A stretch of 64,000 bases of DNA. It comes from Paraburkholderia phytofirmans PsJN (GTDB lineage Bacteria; Pseudomonadota; Gammaproteobacteria; Burkholderiales; Burkholderiaceae). Positions 45,165 through 54,231 of this stretch are shown in pieces. Below the pieces are notes generated by a model, which had not been told where the DNA came from, did not search any database, and worked only from the letters and a program-made list of their open reading frames with translations. A program made the position numbers and the translations under genes. Position 1 is the stretch's first letter. Each line of letters begins with the position of its first letter. The stretch is from positions 1,860,001 to 1,924,000 of the forward strand of contig NC_010676.1 in NCBI RefSeq assembly GCF_000020125.1, read 5' to 3'.

Positions 45165-45686
45165 TCACGCGTCACATGTCGTGACGCGCTGCGAAGATGC
45201 ACTCAATGCGGGAATCACGGCCGTTGCCACAGCGCCAGCCGGCGTTGCATATTGCGGCAGTTCGATAAACGCGCTCATCTGCCGCACGATTTGCCAGAAC
45301 ACTTTCTCGAACACGCGCGCGCGTTCGGACTCGGCAATGTCGTGTGCGAGCGGATCGGCGAAGGTCCAGGTGCATGAGGCGGGCTCGCCTGGAAATACGG
45401 GTGCGTGGCGGGTGTCGACGGATTCGTCCAGCGCGACGACGAGGTCCATACGCGGCGCCCATTCACCGGTGAATTCCAGCCAGCTTTTCGGACTGAGAAT
45501 GCCGAGGTCCGAGATGCCTGGCCGCAATTGCGCGACCGCGCACGGATGAACCCGCGCGGCCGGTTCCGGTCCCGCGCTGAACGCGTCGAACCGGTGGCCC
45601 GCCAGTTCCCGCAACAAAGCTTCGGCAATGATGCTGCGTGCTGAATTCTCGCGGCAGAGAAACAGCACCTTGTATTTTCTGGTCAC
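45165..45686 (-). CDS. arsC: ArsC-type arsenate reductase / low-molecular-weight phosphatase
   Basis: A 173-residue protein of the thioredoxin-linked ArsC family. The P-loop is CRENSARS with Cys11 and Arg17 (CX5R), and the general-acid Asp is in FADPLAHD. An extension of about 35 residues follows the usual end (IPALSASSQRVTTCDA). It reduces arsenate to arsenite or is a tyrosine phosphatase-like relative. No arsR, arsB or acr3 gene is near, so the resistance role is uncertain. Confidence 0.85.
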   Translation of the reverse strand: MTRKYKVLFLCRENSARSIIAEALLRELAGHRFDAFSAGPEPAARVHPCAVAQLRPGISDLGILSPKSWLEFTGEWAPRMDLVVALDESVDTRHAPVFPGEPASCTWTFADPLAHDIAESERARVFEKVFWQIVRQMSAFIELPQYATPAGAVATAVIPALSASSQRVTTCDA

Positions 45687-45912
45687 GCTTACCCCGTACC
45701 CGTGTTTTTTTGTTTGTTTCTGTGTGCAATTCTGCCGGCTCAGTCTTGCGCCCTCGTGACACTACGATGTTCAAATTTGTTGCGCCACGAGAATTTGCAC
45801 CAGGGCTTGCTCACTCGCGGGCACCGCGCATCGCGCATGCGCCGAAGTGTACCAGCGCAAGCGTCGAGCTTTCATTTAGCCTTCGATCGAGTCCGAGCCG
45901 GGATCGGGCACG

Positions 45913-46113
45913 TCACACTGAGGCGTCGCTCCCGCTTCGGCCGGACACGATGCGGTTGGCCGCGTCGCTTCCGTCCGATGCCGCCGCGGGCGCAGCGTCG
46001 AACCTCATGGCTGCGGGCGGTGTGCTGATCGCCTTGACGCCATTGGCAATGCCGGGTGCCGCGACGTAGGGAACAAACGCCGCCACCGCAACTACTACGA
46101 TGAAAGTGAACAT
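45913..46113 (-). CDS. small hypothetical membrane or secreted protein
   Basis: A 66-residue protein starting MFTFIVVVAVAAFVPYVAAP, which is one membrane helix or an uncleaved signal, followed by an Ala/Ser-rich tail. GAGAGG precedes the ATG. No family is recognised. Confidence 0.5.
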   Translation of the reverse strand: MFTFIVVVAVAAFVPYVAAPGIANGVKAISTPPAAMRFDAAPAAASDGSDAANRIVSGRSGSDASV

Positions 46114-46545
46114 GGCCGTCGTGCCTCTCTGGATTGACTGCGTGGAAGTCAAACGAAGCAGGACCGCATGGCAATGAGCAGGCGTCGCTCTTCTAGGCGG
46201 CGTTCGGGCGACCCCGGCAACCCATGCTGCGGATGTTGTCATTGATTCTAGAAGTGCAAAATGGAACGCTAAAGCTCGCTCTCTATATCAATTCGGTCTA
46301 CCTCTATGGTCTACCGGCCAGAGTGTCATTCGTCACACGGCTGCGGGTTCGGTGGTTTCGCAGCGCGGCTCGCAACAAGGACATGGCGCGTTGTGCGCCA
46401 GCCGATTGTGCTGCTGCCGGCGATGCACTATTTCCCCCAAACGGATTTATTCGGACCGTTCCGGCCTGCATACTGGTACTGACTTTGTATGCGCACGCCG
46501 TGTCGACGGCGAGCGCGAAGCGCCACCCCACCACGGAATGAAGGG
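46114..46545. other. intergenic region without recognised gene
   Basis: This 432-bp divergent stretch serves the small membrane protein gene and chaC. The AT-richer part near 46255-46315 may hold promoters. No gene is supported. Confidence 0.5.
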
Positions 46546-47223
46546 ATGCTGAACAGAAACGCCATAAGCTCGGGCGCCTACCTCGAAAGTTTTGAATCGC
46601 TGCCCAAAGACATGCTGTGGACGCAGGCGCAGATCGACGCGTCGCTCGCACACACCATGCAGCAGCGTCCGGACAATGGCGAGGTCTGGGTCTTCGCCTA
46701 CGGCTCGCTGATGTGGAATCCGATCTCGGACTTCGACAGCCGCCGCATCGCGACCCTGCACGGCTGGCATCGCAGCTTCTGCATCCGCATGATCGCCGGA
46801 CGCGGCACGCCGCAGCAGCCGGGCCGCATGCTCTCGCTCGAGCAAGGCGGCTGCACGCAAGGCGTCGCGTTGCGCCTGTGCGGCGAGACGCTCGAAGAGG
46901 AACTGCGCATTCTCTGGATTCGCGAGATGGTGACGGGTGCGTATCGTCCGACGTGGGCGCCGGTCACGCTGGAGGACGGCACCGAATTATCCGCGATCGC
47001 CTTCGTGGCGGATCACGGGAATCCGCAATACGAAGGCGACGCGCGAGCGCCGCTGATCGCACCATTGATGGCCGTGGCGAGCGGTCTGTTCGGTACGAAC
47101 GCGGAGTACGTGTTCAAGCTGCAACGCGCGCTCGCGGACTGCGGCCTGAAAGATGCCTATATCGACGAACTCGTCGCCGAACTCACCGCCGAACTTGCAC
47201 GGATCGCCGGACAACCGGCGTGA
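46546..47223 (+). CDS. chaC: ChaC-type gamma-glutamylcyclotransferase
   Basis: A 225-residue protein with the ChaC signature VFAYGSLMWNP near residue 50 and the substrate-site region LSLEQGGCTQGVALRL. The conserved catalytic Glu probably lies in LWIREMVTGAY. ChaC enzymes split glutathione to 5-oxoproline and Cys-Gly. I chose the ATG at MLNRNA. The stop is only four bases from the end of the convergent DnaJ-domain gene. Confidence 0.9.
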   Translation: MLNRNAISSGAYLESFESLPKDMLWTQAQIDASLAHTMQQRPDNGEVWVFAYGSLMWNPISDFDSRRIATLHGWHRSFCIRMIAGRGTPQQPGRMLSLEQGGCTQGVALRLCGETLEEELRILWIREMVTGAYRPTWAPVTLEDGTELSAIAFVADHGNPQYEGDARAPLIAPLMAVASGLFGTNAEYVFKLQRALADCGLKDAYIDELVAELTAELARIAGQPA

Positions 47224-47227
47224 TGCG

Positions 47228-47905
47228 TCAGAGCCGCAAGCCGTTGAGAAACTGGAACCAGAGGCCGCTCAATGCACCGGCTGGATGCGTGTCGCCGACG
47301 GGTTCTTCGCGCTTGTCCTGATTCGCGCGCTGCCCTGGCGAGCTCTGCGCGGCGGCATCATCTTTCGCTGAAGCCGCTCTAGTCCCGACCGAAGCATCGA
47401 CACTCTCAGGCGCAGCCGCCGCAACTGGTTCGGCCTCGGCCTTGGCCGTTTCGCGCCGCGCGGCCTGCAACGCCGACACGCTGTCAGCGATCTGCGCGGC
47501 TCGCCCCGCCTCGCATCGACGCCCGAGCAACACACCGAACAGCACGTCGCGGTTGTGGCCTTCGTCCGCGAAACGCATGGCGAGCGAGACCATCTCGGCG
47601 TACGCGGCTTCGTCGGCAGCGCGCACCGTCGCTTCGCGCTCGGCTTGCGCCTTCTGCTGGCGCGCGTGCTGCGCTTCCCAACTGCGCATCTGCTCGGCGT
47701 AGACCGCGTCGTACACTTTGCGCTGCGCGGCGTCGGAGAGGATCGCGTACGCGTCCTTGATTTCCTGGAAGGTGGCGCGCGCGACGTCTTCGGCGCCGCT
47801 GTTGCGGTCGGGATGCCACTTCATCGCGGCCTTGCGATAGGCCCGCTTGATTTCTTCGTCGGTGGCGTGCGTGGGCACGCCGAGGGTGTCATAAAGAGTT
47901 GCCAT
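47228..47905 (-). CDS. DnaJ-domain protein
   Basis: A 225-residue protein. The first 70 residues form a J domain with the HPD motif (residues 31-33 in KWHPDRN) that stimulates Hsp70 ATPase. A charged helical region follows (WEAQHARQQKAQAEREATV), and the rest is Ala-rich and low complexity. It lacks the Gly/Phe and zinc-finger parts of DnaJ itself. It is probably a specialised co-chaperone. A strong minus-strand hairpin terminator lies about 100 bp before its start. Confidence 0.88.
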   Translation of the reverse strand: MATLYDTLGVPTHATDEEIKRAYRKAAMKWHPDRNSGAEDVARATFQEIKDAYAILSDAAQRKVYDAVYAEQMRSWEAQHARQQKAQAEREATVRAADEAAYAEMVSLAMRFADEGHNRDVLFGVLLGRRCEAGRAAQIADSVSALQAARRETAKAEAEPVAAAAPESVDASVGTRAASAKDDAAAQSSPGQRANQDKREEPVGDTHPAGALSGLWFQFLNGLRL

Positions 47906-48364
47906 TACCTGTTCGACCTCGCCGTGATTGGCTTTGCGGACGATCGTAACATGCGGAAAACGGCTTTATCGTGAAGTGGCCAGGCCGCAAGACTCACGGC
48001 GAGCGGATAAAAAAAGGCCCCGCCATTTGCGTGGCGGGGCCGAGTCCCATGTCAAGGAGGTGTCATGGAGGAGACGATTCGATCATAGCCGTGTGTCATC
48101 GCGCCCCCAAACAATGGTTCGCCATATGCTTATCCGGCGCGGCTTCCAGTGCATTGCAGCGCACGCGGCATAGGCCGCGCGACACCGAAGGCGGCCGCGC
48201 CGCCGCTCCGGCAAACGCCGCGCGGTTATATCGTTAGAACAAAAAGTCGCTTCGTGCGGCGCCCGGCGCTGATTAAGATAACGCTTCAAAGTCCGGTTCG
48301 CCCCGGTCCGCCGCGCGCAGCCCCGTGCCGGCGCACCGTGAGCCGCTACCGAAGGAGCATTTCG
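47906..48364. other. divergent leader region with terminator and mini-ORF
   Basis: The region between the DnaJ-domain gene and the FMN reductase gene holds a minus-strand terminator hairpin and, on the plus strand, a seven-codon frame (48065-48088, MEETIRS) directly preceded by AAGGAGG. No larger gene is seen. Confidence 0.6.
48009..48041 (-). terminator. strong hairpin terminator upstream of the DnaJ-domain gene
   Basis: GGCCCCGCCA and TGGCGGGGCC pair perfectly around a short loop, followed on the minus strand by seven T. No leftward gene lies to its right for more than 1 kb. It is therefore either the end of an unannotated small RNA or an attenuator in the leader of the DnaJ-domain gene. 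Confidence 0.75.
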
Positions 48365-49024
48365 TTGACCAGTTTCGATCATCATCGCCGGCCGCTCGTT
48401 ATCGGCATTGGCGGCACGACACGCGCCGCTTCGTCGACCGAGCGCGCGCTCGGCTTCGCGTTGCGCGGCGCGCAGGACGCTGGAGCGAATACCCGTCTGT
48501 TCGGCGGCACGTTTCTGCACAGCCTGCCCCACTACGCGCCGGAACAGTCGCACCGCACGGACGAGCAGCTTGAACTGATCGAGGCGGTGCGCCATGCGGA
48601 CGCGCTGATCATCGCCACGCCCGGCTATCACGGCGGCGTATCCGGTCTCGTCAAGAACGCGCTCGACACGCTCGAAGAACTGCGCGCCGACGAGCGCCCG
48701 TATCTGGACGGCCGCGCGGTCGGCTGTATCGTCACGGCGTATGGCTGGCAGGCCGCGGGTTCGGTGTTGACGTCGTTGCGTTCGATCGTCCACGCGTTGC
48801 GCGGCTGGCCCACGCCGTTCGGCGCCGGCATCAACACGCTGGAAACGCGCTTCGACACCGTCGACACCTGTTCGGACGCGAAGGTTGTCGAGCAACTCGC
48901 CACCGTCGGCCAGCAGGCCGCGCAATTCGCGCTGGCGTTCAACGCGCACCGCGTGCCGGACGCCGCACCGCTCGGCAACGCGCACAAGGAAGCACAACCC
49001 GCGCGCCTGCTGCACGCGGTTTAA
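48365..49024 (+). CDS. NADPH-dependent FMN reductase family protein
   Basis: A 219-residue flavodoxin-fold protein: VIGIGGTTRAASSTERALG near the N-terminus binds the FMN phosphate, and the family motif ATPGYHGGVSGLVKNALD is near the middle. It reduces FMN or quinone-like compounds with NAD(P)H. The TTG start has AAGGAG seven bases upstream; the frame upstream is open but without a site. The closest partner (a flavin monooxygenase) is not adjacent. Confidence 0.88.
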   Translation: MTSFDHHRRPLVIGIGGTTRAASSTERALGFALRGAQDAGANTRLFGGTFLHSLPHYAPEQSHRTDEQLELIEAVRHADALIIATPGYHGGVSGLVKNALDTLEELRADERPYLDGRAVGCIVTAYGWQAAGSVLTSLRSIVHALRGWPTPFGAGINTLETRFDTVDTCSDAKVVEQLATVGQQAAQFALAFNAHRVPDAAPLGNAHKEAQPARLLHAV

Positions 49025-49347
49025 TCCCCTCTTCGCCGGTCGTTTCACGACGCCGTGGACCCGCCTGGGCGGCCCACGGCGCGGTCGTTCGCGCGAACCG
49101 TGCGGCACATAACAGACCCGTATTCCGCAACCCCGGATAGTGTGTTTGAACACAGCGAATATGATCCGATCGGGGCTCCTGCACACATCCCTTCTGATTT
49201 GCTTACGACTAAAGATTGGTTCACCCGCTGCGCAGCGCGGCCTAGGCTTGACCTTGTCCGCTGATTTACCGGCCGCGTGACGCTACGGGTTGCGTCCGAG
49301 GTGCCGGCCTTTTCGACGCAAGCGGGGCATAACGACTGCCAAAAATC
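49025..49347. other. intergenic region with hairpin after the FMN reductase gene
   Basis: GCCGTGG and CCACGGC (about 49052-49080) can form a stem after the reductase stop, without a T-run. The rest shows no gene. Confidence 0.5.
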
Positions 49348-49563
49348 ATGAACGCACATATTCGCTACAAGGGCTACGAAGTTGCACCGGCCGCTCAACA
49401 ACTCCCCAATGGCCTTTTCGCCGCCAATTTGACCATCGAGAAAACTTCCGCGAATCACGACCAGCATTATTCATTCGATGCGCTCGATTATTTCTTCGAC
49501 GAGGAGCACGCGCTGGCCTACGCATTTCGTTGGGGACGCATGTGGATCGATAACCACCAGTAA
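49348..49563 (+). CDS. small hypothetical protein with KGYEV start
   Basis: A 71-residue protein beginning MNAHIRYKGYEVAP. It has a central strand (LFAANLTIEK) and a C-terminal helix EEHALAYAFRWGRMWIDNH. The RYKGYEV start and late WID resemble other small Burkholderia proteins of about 70-95 residues, including the one at 8.4 kb. The function is unknown, and the ribosome binding site is weak. Confidence 0.6.
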   Translation: MNAHIRYKGYEVAPAAQQLPNGLFAANLTIEKTSANHDQHYSFDALDYFFDEEHALAYAFRWGRMWIDNHQ

Positions 49564-49697
49564 AGTCACCGCTCGCGTCATTCGCATCCTGTGAGTTGCG
49601 AGCGGCGCCAGCCGGCTTGCACCGCTCGGCATCGGATTTTGAACGGTTGTGCCAGAATGGGCGACACATCGAGTTCGCCCTCCTCTGTACGCCTGCC

Positions 49698-50651
49698 ATG
49701 TCCGATACACTGACAGATGTTGCCGAAGACCGTGCCCTGCGCCACTGGACATTCCACGACCCCGCTCGCGTGAAGATCGGTTCCGAGGCGCACAAGCAGA
49801 TGTTTTGCAGCATGCTGCTCGAAACCCACAACCCCTATAAGCCGGCCGTGCTCGATTGGCCGCCCTTGCCGCCCGATGCACTCGGGCGGCTCTGTTCGCT
49901 GCCCATCTGGGACATCGCGGTGCAAACCGAAGGCCGTGCGTCGATTGCCGTCCATACCTATGCAGCGCAATTGCGCGACCCCTTGCTGCGTGAAGCCATC
50001 ACCATGGACGGCGACGAAGAAGCGCGTCACAAACACGTGCTCTCCAGGCTGATCGCAGCCTACGGCATCGAGATCGCGCCCGAGCCCGACTATTTGCCGC
50101 CGCGCGACGCCGAATGGGAATGGATGCGCACGGGCTATAGCGAGTGCATCGACAGTTTTTTTGCGTTCGGGCTATTCCGCTCGGCGCAGCAGTCGGGCTT
50201 TTTTCCCGAGGCGCTGGTCGAGACTTTCGAGCCCGTGATTCAGGAAGAAGCGCGCCACATTCTGTTTTTCATCAACTGGGTCGCGTGGTATCGGCGCACC
50301 ATGCCGCTGTGGCGCAGACCGTGGCATTCGCTGCGCGTGGCCGCGATCTGGGTGGTGCTGGTCTGGCAGCGCCTCGCGATCGCGCGCGGCATCGACACAA
50401 AGGGCATGGCGCACGATTCGAATTTTCTGCCCGCGAGCAGCGGTGTGATTGGCGAGGCCATGAACGCGCCCGACCTGTTCGCGCTCTGCCTCGCGGAGAA
50501 CGACCGCCGCATGAGCGGTTACGATGCGAGACTGCTGCGGCCGAAGCTCGTGCCCACGCTGGCGCGCTTCGCCCTGCGCTTCATGAAATCCTCGCGCCGG
50601 GACACCCCATCAGGACAAGGAGACGCCGGCCATGACATGGACCGTCGATGA
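49698..50651 (+). CDS. ferritin-like diiron protein
   Basis: A 317-residue protein with two EARH motifs (about residues 108-111 and 184-187), each in a helix rich in acidic residues. This is the EXXH pair expected of a four-helix diiron site. The C-terminal third has a hydrophobic stretch (LRVAAIWVVLVWQRLAIARG) that may anchor it to the membrane. It could be an oxidase, oxygenase or hydroxylase. Its last 20 bases overlap the amidase gene, so the two are translationally coupled and probably act on related substrates; that link is inference. Confidence 0.8.
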   Translation: MSDTLTDVAEDRALRHWTFHDPARVKIGSEAHKQMFCSMLLETHNPYKPAVLDWPPLPPDALGRLCSLPIWDIAVQTEGRASIAVHTYAAQLRDPLLREAITMDGDEEARHKHVLSRLIAAYGIEIAPEPDYLPPRDAEWEWMRTGYSECIDSFFAFGLFRSAQQSGFFPEALVETFEPVIQEEARHILFFINWVAWYRRTMPLWRRPWHSLRVAAIWVVLVWQRLAIARGIDTKGMAHDSNFLPASSGVIGEAMNAPDLFALCLAENDRRMSGYDARLLRPKLVPTLARFALRFMKSSRRDTPSGQGDAGHDMDRR

Positions 50652-52086
50652 ACAACTCGCGCTGAGCGCTACCGAAGCCGTCGCCGCGATCCAGTCCGGC
50701 CGCCTGAACGCCGCCGACTACGTGGCCACCTTGCTCGCGCGCGCGGCGGCGCTTTCGAGCCTCAATGCGCTCACCACGCTCGAGCTCGACGGCGCGCTCG
50801 CCGCCGCGCGGCGCATCGACGCCTTGCCCGCCGCCGAAAAGGCCCGCTTGCCGCTCGCGGGTTTGCCTATCGTCGTTAAGGACAACATAAACACGGCGGG
50901 CATGCAGACCTCGGCGGGCACGCCGGCGCTGGCGGGCTTCATACCGAAGACCAATGCCCCCTCGGTGCAGCGCCTGATCGACGCCGGCGCGATCGTGCTC
51001 GGCAAGGCGAATATGCATGAACTGGCGTTCGGCATCACGAGTACGAACCTCGCCACGCATGCGGGCCCGGTGCGCAATCCCTACGACCCCTCGCTGATTC
51101 CAGGCGGTTCGTCGGGCGGCACCGCGGCGGCGATTGCCGCGCGCATCGTACCCGCCGGTCTGGGCACCGACACCGGCGGCTCGACCCGCATTCCGGCCGC
51201 GTTGACGGGTACGGTGGGGTTTCGTCCATCGGTCGGCAACGGCGGCGCCGAACGGCGCTATCACGACCCGGACGCCGTCGTGCCGATCAGCCATACGCGC
51301 GACACGGTTGGGCCGATGGCGCGCACCGTCGCCGATATTGCGCTGCTCGACGGCGTAATCACCGGCGCCGGCGCATTGCCGGTCGTCGCGTTGAACGGCT
51401 TGCGCATCGGCTTGCCCGCGCCGCTCTGGGAAGGACTCGAGCGGCAGGTGGAGGACGTCGCGCGAGCCGCGTTGCGGCAGCTCGAAGCGGCGGGCGTGGT
51501 GTTCGTGCCGGTGGCGATGAGCGAACTGGACGATCTGAACGGTATGGTGGGCGGCCCGATCGCGATCCACGAGGCGCGCGACGACGTGCTCGCGTGGCTC
51601 GTCGCCAACGACGCGCCCGTCAAGACCGTCGTCGAAATGGCGGCCCGCATTGCCAGCCCGGACGTGCGCGCGATTTACGATGGCGTGCTAAGCGATGTGC
51701 TCGGCGACCGCTACGAGGCCGCGCTGAATCATTGGCGGCCGCGTTTGCAGCAGTACATGGCCGCGACCTTCGCCGACGAGCGGCTCGACGCGCTGCTGTT
51801 TCCGACCACGCGCCTCGCCGCCGTGCCGATCGACGAGGTGAACGGCTCGTCGGTCGTGTCGGTCGACGGTTCGGCGGCAATCGACACCATGGACGCGTTC
51901 CTGCACAATACCGATCCGGCCAGCACCTCGGGCATTCCGGGGCTCTCGCTGCCTGCGGGCATGACAGCGAGCGGCTTGCCGGTCGGACTCGAACTGGACG
52001 GCCCGCTCGGCGAGGACCGGCGTCTTCTTGCGATCGGCATTGCGTTCGAACAATTGCTTGGCGCGTTGCCGGCGCCGGTGCTTTGA
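50632..52086 (+). CDS. amidase (amidase signature family)
   Basis: A 484-residue enzyme with the Ser-cisSer-Lys triad: Lys83 in VVKDNINTAG, Ser160 in PGGSSGGT and Ser184 in DTGGSTR. It hydrolyses a carboxamide or acyl-amide; the family includes indoleacetamide and mandelamide hydrolases, and the substrate is open. AAGGAG is upstream of the ATG, inside the end of the diiron protein gene. Confidence 0.93.
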   Translation: MTWTVDEQLALSATEAVAAIQSGRLNAADYVATLLARAAALSSLNALTTLELDGALAAARRIDALPAAEKARLPLAGLPIVVKDNINTAGMQTSAGTPALAGFIPKTNAPSVQRLIDAGAIVLGKANMHELAFGITSTNLATHAGPVRNPYDPSLIPGGSSGGTAAAIAARIVPAGLGTDTGGSTRIPAALTGTVGFRPSVGNGGAERRYHDPDAVVPISHTRDTVGPMARTVADIALLDGVITGAGALPVVALNGLRIGLPAPLWEGLERQVEDVARAALRQLEAAGVVFVPVAMSELDDLNGMVGGPIAIHEARDDVLAWLVANDAPVKTVVEMAARIASPDVRAIYDGVLSDVLGDRYEAALNHWRPRLQQYMAATFADERLDALLFPTTRLAAVPIDEVNGSSVVSVDGSAAIDTMDAFLHNTDPASTSGIPGLSLPAGMTASGLPVGLELDGPLGEDRRLLAIGIAFEQLLGALPAPVL

Positions 52087-52135
52087 TAGCGCAATCGCCT
52101 TCACACAACCTCTAAAAAACTCAACTACAACGCCG

Positions 52136-52924
52136 ATGAAAACTCTAATGCCCGCTCTCCCGCAGCGGGCTCTTTTGCGCCACGGCGCGCGAATCGCCGC
52201 GGCTTTGGCCCTCGCTTTGGCCGCCAGCGCATGCGCCCGCCTTGCCGCGGTCGACTCGAACGCGCTGTGGAAAATCGTCGATCTGCGTTGCGTGCCGTCT
52301 CAGCAGGCAACTGGCACGCCAGGTCAATGCACGTTTGTCGACCTGAACAAACGCTACGCTATCCTGAAGGATATCGTCGGACGCTCGCAGCACCTGTTGA
52401 TTCCGACCGACCGCATCACCGGTATCGAAAGCCCGCTCGTGCTTGCGCCGCATGCGCAGGATTACTGGGTGGACGCCTGGGACTCGCGCACGTACGTCGA
52501 GAAAACGGTCAAGCGCTCGCTGCCCGACAATCAACTGAGCCTGGAAATCAATTCGCAATATCGCCGCTCGCAGAACCAGTTGCATATTCATATCGATTGC
52601 ATGCGCGCGGATATCAGCGAAGCGCTTGCGCGTCACGCCAAAGATTCACCGGATGAATGGCGCTGGGAGACCCTCGACGGCAATCGCTACCGCATCATGC
52701 GCGTGAGCTCGCTCGCGGGCGCCGACAACCCGTTTCGCATCGTCGCGCGAGACAACCAGGGCGCGGCGGCGATGGCCATGCAAACCATTCTCGTGACGGG
52801 CGCGGGGCCGTCCGCTGACAAGGACGGCTGGCTGATAGTCAACAGCGGGATCGACGTGGACAACGGCAGCGGCTCGGCCGAAGGTCTTCAGGATCACGCC
52901 TGCCGCGTGGCGAACGCGCCCTGA
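52136..52924 (+). CDS. cdh: CDP-diacylglycerol pyrophosphatase
   Basis: A 262-residue protein with a lipoprotein-like or membrane-anchoring N-terminus (ALALALAASACARL, with a lipobox-like ASAC). The body has the Cdh pattern: ALWKIVDLRCVP, then LLIPTDRITGIESP, SLEINSQYRRSQNQLHIHID and a C-terminal EGLQDHAC. The HIHID stretch is the HIT-like active site. It converts CDP-diacylglycerol to phosphatidate and CMP. No clear ribosome binding site precedes the ATG. A hairpin terminator follows. Confidence 0.88.
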   Translation: MKTLMPALPQRALLRHGARIAAALALALAASACARLAAVDSNALWKIVDLRCVPSQQATGTPGQCTFVDLNKRYAILKDIVGRSQHLLIPTDRITGIESPLVLAPHAQDYWVDAWDSRTYVEKTVKRSLPDNQLSLEINSQYRRSQNQLHIHIDCMRADISEALARHAKDSPDEWRWETLDGNRYRIMRVSSLAGADNPFRIVARDNQGAAAMAMQTILVTGAGPSADKDGWLIVNSGIDVDNGSGSAEGLQDHACRVANAP

Positions 52925-52952
52925 GCGCCTGACCAGCAAGGCCTTAAAACGC

Positions 52953-52979
52953 GCCGGCGCTAGAGCGCCGGCCGCCTTT
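52953..52979 (+). terminator. terminator after cdh
   Basis: GCCGGCGC and GCGCCGGC form a perfect eight-pair stem with a TAGA loop, followed by CGCCTTT. The T-run is short, so it is a moderate terminator. Confidence 0.5.
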
Positions 52980-53076
52980 CCACGTTTTCGCAGATGCATT
53001 GCTGAACAAATTGGTTCTGGCAACGCGCGAGGGTCCGTAGGATCGGTCTGAATCTGCATTCCGACCGATCCTGTTC

Positions 53077-54069
53077 ATGGCGATTTATCTCGACGACACG
53101 CAGCGCAACGCCCTCGCCCGCATGGCGACAAGCTGGACATGGCGCACGCAATGGCCGACCTGGGTGTTGATCGTAACGATCTATGGGGGATGGTTCGGCG
53201 TGGCGACGCATGCGCGCGTGCTCGGACTGCCGTTCACCACGCTGCTGCTCGCCGTGCTCGGCACGTGGTACATGTCGTTGCAACACGAGCTGCTGCACGG
53301 TCACCCTACGCGTTCGCCGTTCGTCAACGCCGTGTTCGGTTTCGCGCCGCTCGCCGTGTGGTTTCCGTATGGCATCTATCGCGATTCACATCTTCAGCAT
53401 CACGACGATCCGCATCTGACGCATTCCGAGCGGGACCCAGAGAGCTACTTCGTCAGCGCGCTCGTATGGCGGCGCACGGGTTGGGCGATTCGCGCGCTGT
53501 TGACCTTCCGTAATACGTTTATCGGGCGCCTGCTGGTTGGGCCGGCGTTCTCCATCGCCGCGACAAGCGTGGATGCGCTGCGTAAGATCAAAAGCGGCGA
53601 TTGGCAAGATGTTCCGCTGTGGCTTGCGCATTTAGCCGCCGTTGCGGGGCTAGCGGTCTGGATGCAACTTGCGTGCGGGATCCCGGCGTGGGTTTTTATT
53701 GTCGGCGCGGGTTATGGTGCGCTGTCGTTGAGTTCGATCCGTTCGTTTCAGGAACATCGTGAGGCGCAAGCGCATGAGCATCGCAGCGTTATCAACGAAG
53801 CGGCGTGGTTCTGGCGATTGCTGTTTCTGAACAATAACTATCATCTGGTTCATCACGACTTGCCGCATGTGCCGTGGTTTGCGCTTCGTGCTGTCTATGA
53901 GAGGTCACGCCAGCAATACATCGAGCGCTCTGGAGGGTTTCTGGTCACGGGTTATGGCGAGTGGTTGATGAGCTATGCATTCGCGACAGTTGTACATCCG
54001 GTGGCGAACGTCGGGCCCGAATACTTCCAACGAAATCCGCCTGCTTCCCTCAGTTTTGCAGGCAAATAG
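53077..54069 (+). CDS. fatty acid desaturase family protein
   Basis: A 330-residue membrane protein with three histidine boxes: HELLHG near residue 70, HLQHHDDPH near 108 and HLVHHDLPH near 267. These bind the diiron centre. Four or more hydrophobic helices separate them. It may desaturate or hydroxylate lipid acyl chains. An ATG with a weak upstream site starts the frame. It is not linked to a ferredoxin or other electron donor gene here. Confidence 0.88.
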   Translation: MAIYLDDTQRNALARMATSWTWRTQWPTWVLIVTIYGGWFGVATHARVLGLPFTTLLLAVLGTWYMSLQHELLHGHPTRSPFVNAVFGFAPLAVWFPYGIYRDSHLQHHDDPHLTHSERDPESYFVSALVWRRTGWAIRALLTFRNTFIGRLLVGPAFSIAATSVDALRKIKSGDWQDVPLWLAHLAAVAGLAVWMQLACGIPAWVFIVGAGYGALSLSSIRSFQEHREAQAHEHRSVINEAAWFWRLLFLNNNYHLVHHDLPHVPWFALRAVYERSRQQYIERSGGFLVTGYGEWLMSYAFATVVHPVANVGPEYFQRNPPASLSFAGK

Positions 54070-54231
54070 CAGGCAGGTCGGGGGTAAAATTCATGGTAGT
54101 TGTCCGCAATGGGACGCGCCATAAAGCTCACCTATTCGCTCCAGCTGAACGCGAATTCGCAAGCTAAACGTGTATCTGCGAAGTCTTCATACGGAACGGG
54201 TTGTTGATCCTCATTAGCCTCGTTACTTCGT

